Assembly (NCBI RefSeq): GCF_041154505.1
Contig: NZ_AP028672.1
Coordinates: forward strand, 5,434,501-5,498,500
Direction: 5' to 3'
DNA length: 64,000 bases
Origin: Acidovorax sp. A79
GTDB taxonomy: Bacteria > Pseudomonadota > Gammaproteobacteria > Burkholderiales > Burkholderiaceae_C
The notes beneath the pieces were generated by a model, which saw nothing but the letters and a program-made list of their open reading frames with translations, made no database searches and had not been told where the DNA came from. The first letter of the stretch is position 1. Each line of letters begins with the position of its first letter. Positions 59,247 through 64,000 of the stretch are shown piece after piece. The position numbers and the translations under genes are program-made.

Positions 59247-61924
59247 ACAAGAGTGTGATGGCCGCCGTATTTGCCCTGGGCCTGGCGGCAGTGGGATGGG
59301 TCGGTGGGGGATTCGTGGGGTCGAGCCCGCTGGCACTGGCGATGACGGTGGTGATCGGCGCGGTCTATGTGCTGGGCGCGCTGGAGCTGGTGCAGTTTCG
59401 CCGCGGCACCGTGGCATTGGCCACGGCGCTGGCGGATGGCGCGCAGCAGCCCCTGGTGGACCTGGGCTCCTGGCTCGACCGCCTGCCCGCCGCGCTGCGC
59501 CACCCGGTGCGCCAGCGCATCGAGGGGGAGCGTGCCGTGCTCCCGGGGCCGGCCCTCACGCCGTATCTGGTGGGACTGCTGGTCATGCTGGGCATGCTCG
59601 GGACCTTCCTCGGGATGGTGGTCACCTTCAAGGGCGCGGTGTTTGCCCTGGAGACCTCGGGCAGCCTGGAGGGCATCCGCGCCGCCCTGGCCGAGCCCAT
59701 CAAGGGCCTGGGCCTGTCGTTCGGCACCTCGGTGGCGGGCGTGGCGGCCTCGGCCATGCTGGGGCTCATGTCCGCGATCGCCCGCCGCGAGCGGCTGGTG
59801 GCGGTGCGGCAGCTCGATGCGCACATTCCCACCGTGTTCCGCCCGTTCTCTGCGAGCCATCGCCGCGAGGAGACCTTCCAGGCGCTGCAGGCCCAGGCAC
59901 AGGCCATGCCGCTGATCGCCGAGCGCCTTCAGGGCCTGGTGGAAGGGCTGGAACGCCGCCACGACAAGCTGGCCGCGCAATTGCTGGCGCAGCAGAAGGA
60001 TTTCCATGGTGAGGCGTCGTCGGCCTACACCCGGCTGGCGGGCGCCGTGGGCGCATCGCTGCACGACAGCCTGGGCGCCAGCGCCCGCGTGGCCGGCGAA
60101 ACGCTGCGGCCCGTGGTCGAGCAGGCCATGGCCGAACTGGCGCAGGAATCGCAACGCGCGCACCAGCGGCTGGCCGATGCCACGGCGGCCCAGATGCAGG
60201 CGCTGGCAGCCCAGTGGGAGGGCACGGCACGCCAGGTGTCGGACACCTGGACATCGGCCCTGGACAAGCACACGCAGGTGCAGGACCGCCTGATGGGCGG
60301 GTTCGATGGCGCGCTGCAGTCGGTGACCCAGTCGTTCGAGCAACGCTCCGCAGCGCTGCACGCGGCGCTGCAGGACACGGCGGCGCAGTCGCACGCCGCC
60401 CAGAAGGCGGCCGACGAACAGCGCCTGGCCGGGTGGACCCGGTCGATGGAGGGCATGGGCCAGACGCTGGCGGCGCAGTGGGAGCGGGCGGGCACACGCG
60501 CCGTGGAGCAGCAGCAGGGCATGCGCGACGCGCTGGAGGGCGCCACGGCGCGCCTGGACCAGTCCCTGCTAGCGGCCACCCAGGCTTTCGAGCAGCGCTC
60601 CACGGCCCTGGTCGCGTCGCTGCAGGACACGGTGGCGCACACCCACGCGGCCCAGGCAGCGGCCGACGAGCAGCGCATCGCCGGCTGGCGCGCATCGATG
60701 GAAGACACGGCCCGCTCACTCGCCGCCCAATGGGAGCGCGCGGGCGAGCAGGCCGCAGCCCAGCAGCGGGGCGTGGCGCTGGCGCTCGCAGGTGCTGGCG
60801 CGCAGCTGGGCGAGTCGCTGCAATCGGCCACGCAATCGTTCGACCAGCGCTCCAGCGCGCTGCTGTCGTCGTTGCAGGACACGGTGGCGCAGTCCCACAC
60901 GGCCCAGATGTCGGCCGACCAGGCGCGCCTGGCCGGCTGGAACGCGTCCATGGAGGGTGTTGCGCAGTCGCTGACGGCCGAATGGCAACGCGTGAGCACC
61001 CAGACGCTGGAGCGCCAGCAGGCCGTGTGCGATGCCCTCGAGACCGCGGTGACCGGGCTCGCCGGCCGCATGGGCGAGCAGGTGGCCAAGACCCTGGACG
61101 GCACCGCGCGCCTGATGGACCAGTCCGAAGCCTTGCTGCGCACCCGCACCGACGCGGAGGCCCAGTGGCTGCAGGCGCAGGGCGACCGCATGGATGCGCT
61201 GGCAGGCGTGTGGCGCACCGAGCTGGCGGCGCTGCGCGATGCCGAGGCTGAGCGCGGGCGTGCGGCGGTCGACCGCCTGGAGGCCTTGCAGGAGGCCGTG
61301 GCCCAGCACCTGGCCACGCTGGGGTCGGCGCTGGAAGCACCGCTCACGCGCCTGCTGCAGACGGCGTCCGACGTGCCGCAGGCGGCTGCGGAGGTCATCG
61401 CCCAGCTGCGCCATGAGATGACGCAGCTGAGCGAGCGCGACAACGTGGCGCTGGCCGAGCGCACGGCCATGATGGAGCAGCTGGGTACGCTGCTCCAGTC
61501 CGTCAACGAGGCCGCTGTAGAGCAGCGCGGTGCCATCGAATCCCTGGTGGGCACGGCCGCTTCGGTGCTGGAGCAGGCGGCATCGCAGTTTGCACAGGCG
61601 CTGGACAGCCAGGTCGGCAAGGCGGACGAAGCGGCCACCCACGTGGCCGCCAGCGCGGTGGAGCTGTCGAGCCTGGGCGAGGCCTTTGGCCACGGCGTGG
61701 GGCTGTTCACCGCCAGCAACGAAAAGCTCATGGACAGCCTGCAGCGCATCGAAGGCGCCATCGGCCAGTCCCTGTCGCGCAGTGACGAGCAACTGGCCTA
61801 CTACGTGGCGCAGGCACGCGAAGTGATCGACCTGAGCATCGCGTCGCAGCAGGGCATTGTGGAAGACCTGCGCCGGCTCAAGGGCAGGGCGGTGGCCGCT
61901 GCCGAACCGGAGGTGGCCGGATGA
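59243..61924 (+). CDS. DUF802 MotA/ExbB-like membrane protein with long coiled-coil tail
   Basis: 893 residues. Four membrane helices are arranged as in MotA: two close together (about 6-24 and 33-50), then a cytosolic segment, then TPYLVGLLVMLGMLGTFLGM (106-125) and the GLGLSFGTSVAGVAASAM helix (155-180). This pair carries the small-residue and Thr/Ser pattern of the MotA/TolQ/ExbB channel. Residues 190-890 are a cytosolic, Ala/Gln/Glu-rich coiled coil. Within it, three tandem repeats of exactly 84 residues (12 heptads) start at 362, 446 and 530, each opening with TQ(S/A)F(E/D)QRS. The tail plan is like that of ZorA of Zorya systems. It overlaps both neighbours by ATGA. Confidence 0.88.
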   Translation: MNKSVMAAVFALGLAAVGWVGGGFVGSSPLALAMTVVIGAVYVLGALELVQFRRGTVALATALADGAQQPLVDLGSWLDRLPAALRHPVRQRIEGERAVLPGPALTPYLVGLLVMLGMLGTFLGMVVTFKGAVFALETSGSLEGIRAALAEPIKGLGLSFGTSVAGVAASAMLGLMSAIARRERLVAVRQLDAHIPTVFRPFSASHRREETFQALQAQAQAMPLIAERLQGLVEGLERRHDKLAAQLLAQQKDFHGEASSAYTRLAGAVGASLHDSLGASARVAGETLRPVVEQAMAELAQESQRAHQRLADATAAQMQALAAQWEGTARQVSDTWTSALDKHTQVQDRLMGGFDGALQSVTQSFEQRSAALHAALQDTAAQSHAAQKAADEQRLAGWTRSMEGMGQTLAAQWERAGTRAVEQQQGMRDALEGATARLDQSLLAATQAFEQRSTALVASLQDTVAHTHAAQAAADEQRIAGWRASMEDTARSLAAQWERAGEQAAAQQRGVALALAGAGAQLGESLQSATQSFDQRSSALLSSLQDTVAQSHTAQMSADQARLAGWNASMEGVAQSLTAEWQRVSTQTLERQQAVCDALETAVTGLAGRMGEQVAKTLDGTARLMDQSEALLRTRTDAEAQWLQAQGDRMDALAGVWRTELAALRDAEAERGRAAVDRLEALQEAVAQHLATLGSALEAPLTRLLQTASDVPQAAAEVIAQLRHEMTQLSERDNVALAERTAMMEQLGTLLQSVNEAAVEQRGAIESLVGTAASVLEQAASQFAQALDSQVGKADEAATHVAASAVELSSLGEAFGHGVGLFTASNEKLMDSLQRIEGAIGQSLSRSDEQLAYYVAQAREVIDLSIASQQGIVEDLRRLKGRAVAAAEPEVAG
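60326..61081 (+). repeat. Three tandem 252-bp coding repeats in the DUF802 gene
   Basis: Units 60326-60577, 60578-60829 and 60830-61081 encode 84-residue repeats in register: TQSFEQRSAALHAALQDT, TQAFEQRSTALVASLQDT and TQSFDQRSSALLSSLQDT, each followed by an AAD/SAD-x-x-R-(L/I)-AGW segment and an AAQWERAG-like segment. No insertion or deletion separates the units. Copy number may vary between strains. Confidence 0.85.
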
Positions 61925-62580
61925 TGGGCCTGGACGACGCCCTCGACGAGGGGACCGAGCAGACCGCGCCGGTATGGGCCGTGTTCGGCGATCTCATGGC
62001 CGGCCTGCTGGGCGCCTTCGTGCTGATCCTGGTGGGCGTGCTGGTGGTGCAGATCGATCTGGTGGCCAGCCTCAGGCAGGAGGTGGAAAAGCGCCAGCAG
62101 GAAGAGCAGCGCCGCATGGCCCTGGAGAAGGCGCTGGCCATCCCCTTGGCCAGCGGCCGTGTGACGGTGAATGACGGCCGCATCGGGATCAGCGGCAGCG
62201 TGCTGTTCGCCACGGGCTCCGACGAGTTGCGGCCCGAAGGCCGCCAGCTTCTCAGAAGCCTCGTGCAGCCCCTGCAGGTGTACCTGCGCGAACGCGACGA
62301 GATGCTGATGGTGAGCGGGTTCACCGACAACACCACACTGCTGCGCGGCAGCCAGCAGCGCTTTGCCGACAACCTCGAGCTGTCCGCCCAGCGGGCGCTG
62401 ACGGTGGCGCGGGCGCTGATCGACGAAGGCATGCCGTCGTCGCAGGTGTTCGCCGCAGCGTTCGGCGCGGAGCAGCCGGTGGCCTCCAACGCGGATGAAA
62501 AAGGCCGCGCGCAGAACCGCCGCGTGGAAATGGCTCCCGTGCCCAAGGCATCGGGTGCAAAGCCTGCGCGGCATGAGTGA
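61921..62580 (+). CDS. MotB/OmpA-like stator partner with intramembrane Asp
   Basis: 219 residues. A short acidic cytosolic N-terminus is followed by one membrane helix that begins VFGDLMAGLLGAFVLILVGV. Asp24 in the FGDLM motif matches the proton-binding aspartate of MotB (FADMM-type motif). A linker helix leads to a C-terminal OmpA-like peptidoglycan-binding domain (residues about 85-205) with GSVLFATGSDELRPEGRQLL, VSGFTDNTTLLRGS and NLELSAQRALTVARAL, and the usual QNRRVEM end. It starts inside the DUF802 gene stop (ATGA 61921-61924), which points to a fixed stoichiometry and a stator-like MotA-MotB complex. Confidence 0.92.
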   Translation: MMGLDDALDEGTEQTAPVWAVFGDLMAGLLGAFVLILVGVLVVQIDLVASLRQEVEKRQQEEQRRMALEKALAIPLASGRVTVNDGRIGISGSVLFATGSDELRPEGRQLLRSLVQPLQVYLRERDEMLMVSGFTDNTTLLRGSQQRFADNLELSAQRALTVARALIDEGMPSSQVFAAAFGAEQPVASNADEKGRAQNRRVEMAPVPKASGAKPARHE

Positions 62581-63166
62581 ACCCACGCTCGAATCCCTGC
62601 GCGCCGAGGGTGCGGACCGCCACGACCCCGTGCGCTACCGCTACCTGGAGGTGCTGGCCGCGCGCCTGCCCGCACAGCCCCCCGCGGTGCAGCAGATACT
62701 GGAACAGCGGCTGCGGCGGGCCGTTGGGGCCTATGCGGACGGAGCCCGCGCGGCCGGCGGGCCGGCCCCCGGCGCGGTCGAGCCACCGGCGGCATCACTC
62801 CTGGCCCGGCTCAACCGCGACCTGGACGCACGGGCGCAGGCCGATGCGGAACGGGTGCGCATCGAAGGCGGTGCCAGCGCGTCGGACATGAAGAGCGTGC
62901 GCCAGTTCAGCGAGGTATGGTCCCGCATTGCCGCAGAGCAGCAGGTGGTGCAGGCGCTGGACCGTGGACCGGAGAACGCGGGGCCGCTCAACCCGCACAA
63001 GCTCATGCTGCGGTCGCTCAGCCTGATGCGGGGCCTCTCGCCCGACTACCTGCGGCGCTTCCTGTCTCAGATGGACTCGCTCCTGTGGCTGGAACAGGCG
63101 AATGCAGCACGCCCGAGAAACCTGGGCCCCGCAGCCCGCGGGGGGCGAAGCCGGCCCAGGGCATAA
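62573..63166 (+). CDS. DUF2894 family protein
   Basis: 197 residues from the ATG at 62573, overlapping the previous gene by 8 bp. It starts with LRAEGADRHDPVRYRYLEVL and continues as a helical cytosolic protein with LLARLNRDLDARAQADAERV, FSEVWSRIAAEQQVVQAL and LSPDYLRRFLSQMDSLLWLE, the conserved C-terminal region of DUF2894. The end is basic and Gly/Arg-rich. No membrane span. Function unknown; it is the last gene of the four-gene operon and may act as an effector or assembly factor. Confidence 0.85.
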   Translation: MSEPTLESLRAEGADRHDPVRYRYLEVLAARLPAQPPAVQQILEQRLRRAVGAYADGARAAGGPAPGAVEPPAASLLARLNRDLDARAQADAERVRIEGGASASDMKSVRQFSEVWSRIAAEQQVVQALDRGPENAGPLNPHKLMLRSLSLMRGLSPDYLRRFLSQMDSLLWLEQANAARPRNLGPAARGGRSRPRA

Positions 63167-63256
63167 GAAGTCCCTGTCGAATCCGGCGGGCCTGTCCAGG
63201 GAGGGCCTGGCGCCGCACCGGCCGCCCCAGGGTTGCCTGGCCTGCGCCCATGCCCC

Positions 63257-63532
63257 TCACTGGGGCTTGGTCGCGATGTGGCGTTGCAGCAGCGCGTTGG
63301 ACTGGTCGAGTGCCTCGGCGGTGTCGCTCAATTGCTGCTCGAGCTGATCCGTGCGCTCCACCGCCGCCTGCAGGTCGCCTTGCAGGGCGTCGGTGGGAAT
63401 TTGTGTCGTGAGCACCGCGTGCACGACATCGAGCTCGTTGGCCGTGGCCTTGATCTGCTCGGCCGTTTCCAGGTTGCGGTTCAGTACCTCATCGATCTCG
63501 GAGGGCTGGGGCTGCTTCGTTGCGCTGGGCAT
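63257..63532 (-). CDS. Small coiled-coil hypothetical protein
   Basis: 91 residues, mostly helical with heptad-like spacing (EIDEVLNRNLETAEQIKAT, DLQAAVERTDQLEQQLSD). No membrane span, signal or known domain. It ends 90 bp from the DUF2894 gene on the opposite strand. Codon use is ordinary for the genome, so it is probably a real gene. Confidence 0.65.
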   Translation of the reverse strand: MPSATKQPQPSEIDEVLNRNLETAEQIKATANELDVVHAVLTTQIPTDALQGDLQAAVERTDQLEQQLSDTAEALDQSNALLQRHIATKPQ

Positions 63533-63654
63533 AGGTAAGTCTCGCTGAGTAAATCAACTTCTGCCATCGGGGACGCGGCGCCATCGCCTACAGGCCGGGA
63601 GGTCGGATCAGGCGACATTGTAGGCAGCATCACAACAGAAAACGCAGCTCCCAG

Positions 63655-64000
63655 ATGCCCCTCAACACCATCCTTGTCGAAGACAGCAAAACCATCCAGG
63701 AAACTCTGGTGCCCGCGCTGGAGGAACTGGCGGACGCGCGCGTCCTCGCCATCGCCGAAACCGCCAGCGACGCCACGGAGGCCGTCGCGCACTGGCGGGA
63801 AGACTGGCAGCTCATGGTGGTGGACCTGTTCCTGCGCGAAGGCTCCGGGATCGAGGTGCTGCAGGCCCTGCAGCGCGGGGACCGGCTGCGCGCAACGCCT
63901 GGCGCGCGGCAGGGCAGGCCCGGACAGCATGTCTACGTGTTGTCCAACTATGCGACGGCGGACATGCGCCGCCGGTGCGAGGAGTTGGGCGCCGATGGGG
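63655..64000 (+). CDS. Response-regulator receiver domain protein (cut by window edge)
   Basis: 115 residues are visible from the ATG at 63655. The receiver fold is clear: NTILVEDSKTIQETL (acidic pair Glu-Asp), the phospho-Asp in WQLMVVDLFLREGSG, and VYVLSNYATADM with the Ser/Thr position; the Lys strand is about to follow at the edge. No output domain is seen within the window, so it may be a stand-alone CheY-like protein or have a short output part further on. Confidence 0.85.
   Translation, partial: MPLNTILVEDSKTIQETLVPALEELADARVLAIAETASDATEAVAHWREDWQLMVVDLFLREGSGIEVLQALQRGDRLRATPGARQGRPGQHVYVLSNYATADMRRRCEELGADG

Noticed and set aside
58476..63166. Zorya anti-phage system identity
   Set aside because: The MotA-like and MotB-like pair matches the ZorA/ZorB plan, but no ZorC, helicase ZorD or HNH ZorE gene is present and the neighbours are DUF3348 and DUF2894, so it is reported as a stator-like module of unknown role.
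1..64000. CRISPR arrays, insertion sequences or prophage genes
   Set aside because: No regularly spaced direct repeats, transposase, integrase or phage structural genes were seen; repeats found are single palindromes and the coding repeats at 60326-61081.

Overview
The window looks like a chromosome segment of a high-GC betaproteobacterium, most likely family Comamonadaceae (order Burkholderiales) and Acidovorax-like. The evidence is the set of Bug/TctC-type periplasmic binding proteins, an arginine-type EF-P with its rhamnosyltransferase EarP, PhaR, the hupB / tRNA-Val / ppiD order, and the DUF3348-DUF802-OmpA-DUF2894 cluster. I see no prophage, insertion sequence or CRISPR array. This is mostly ordinary core chromosome with metabolic islands.

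Left part (1-16 kb). Two divergent operons (flavodoxin-fold quinone reductase / amidohydrolase / Crp-Fnr regulator, and enoyl-CoA hydratase / YfcG-like GST / HCCA isomerase) look like aromatic or acyl-CoA catabolism. A broken molybdopterin-domain pseudogene follows. Then comes a D-glucarate operon (kdgD, Bug receptor, gudD) behind a perfect 18-bp LacI-type palindrome, an OmpR/EnvZ pair, a SIMPL-domain protein, 3-hydroxybutyrate dehydrogenase, and an alpha/beta hydrolase translationally coupled to relA.

Middle (16-44 kb). tRNA-Val(GAC); a poorly coding stretch holding small ORFs and a candidate terminator-ended structured RNA; an MscS channel; phaR with a likely self-operator; rimO; a lysR-earP-efp set; a caiB / HMG-CoA lyase / two Bug receptors operon; uvrC and pgsA; hupB with a near-consensus promoter; tRNA-Val(UAC); ppiD; tRNA-His; tRNA-Arg; a YbaL-like antiporter; an M14 lipoprotein peptidase; an EEP-family hydrolase; a Rossmann protein whose start overlaps the end of rhlE; and ettA.

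Right part (44-64 kb). A DUF1631 protein, a TAXI-family receptor, ChaC, a secreted EF-hand / DUF3011-ricin-lectin pair, a P1 peptidase, and an eight-gene set on the minus strand that includes a compact periplasmic copper-handling operon (TolC-like lipoprotein, multicopper oxidase, cupredoxin, DUF411, CusF-like). The most interesting system is the tightly coupled four-gene cluster at 58476-63166. It encodes a MotA-like four-helix membrane protein with a long coiled-coil tail built of 84-residue tandem repeats, a MotB/OmpA-like partner with an aspartate in its only membrane helix, and two DUF proteins. It reads as an ion-driven stator-like machine of unknown function. A dispersed palindromic repeat (AGCGCTT / AAGCGCT core with an ATAGCTAT arm) recurs between genes and appears to be captured in frame inside earP and inside signal-peptide codons.
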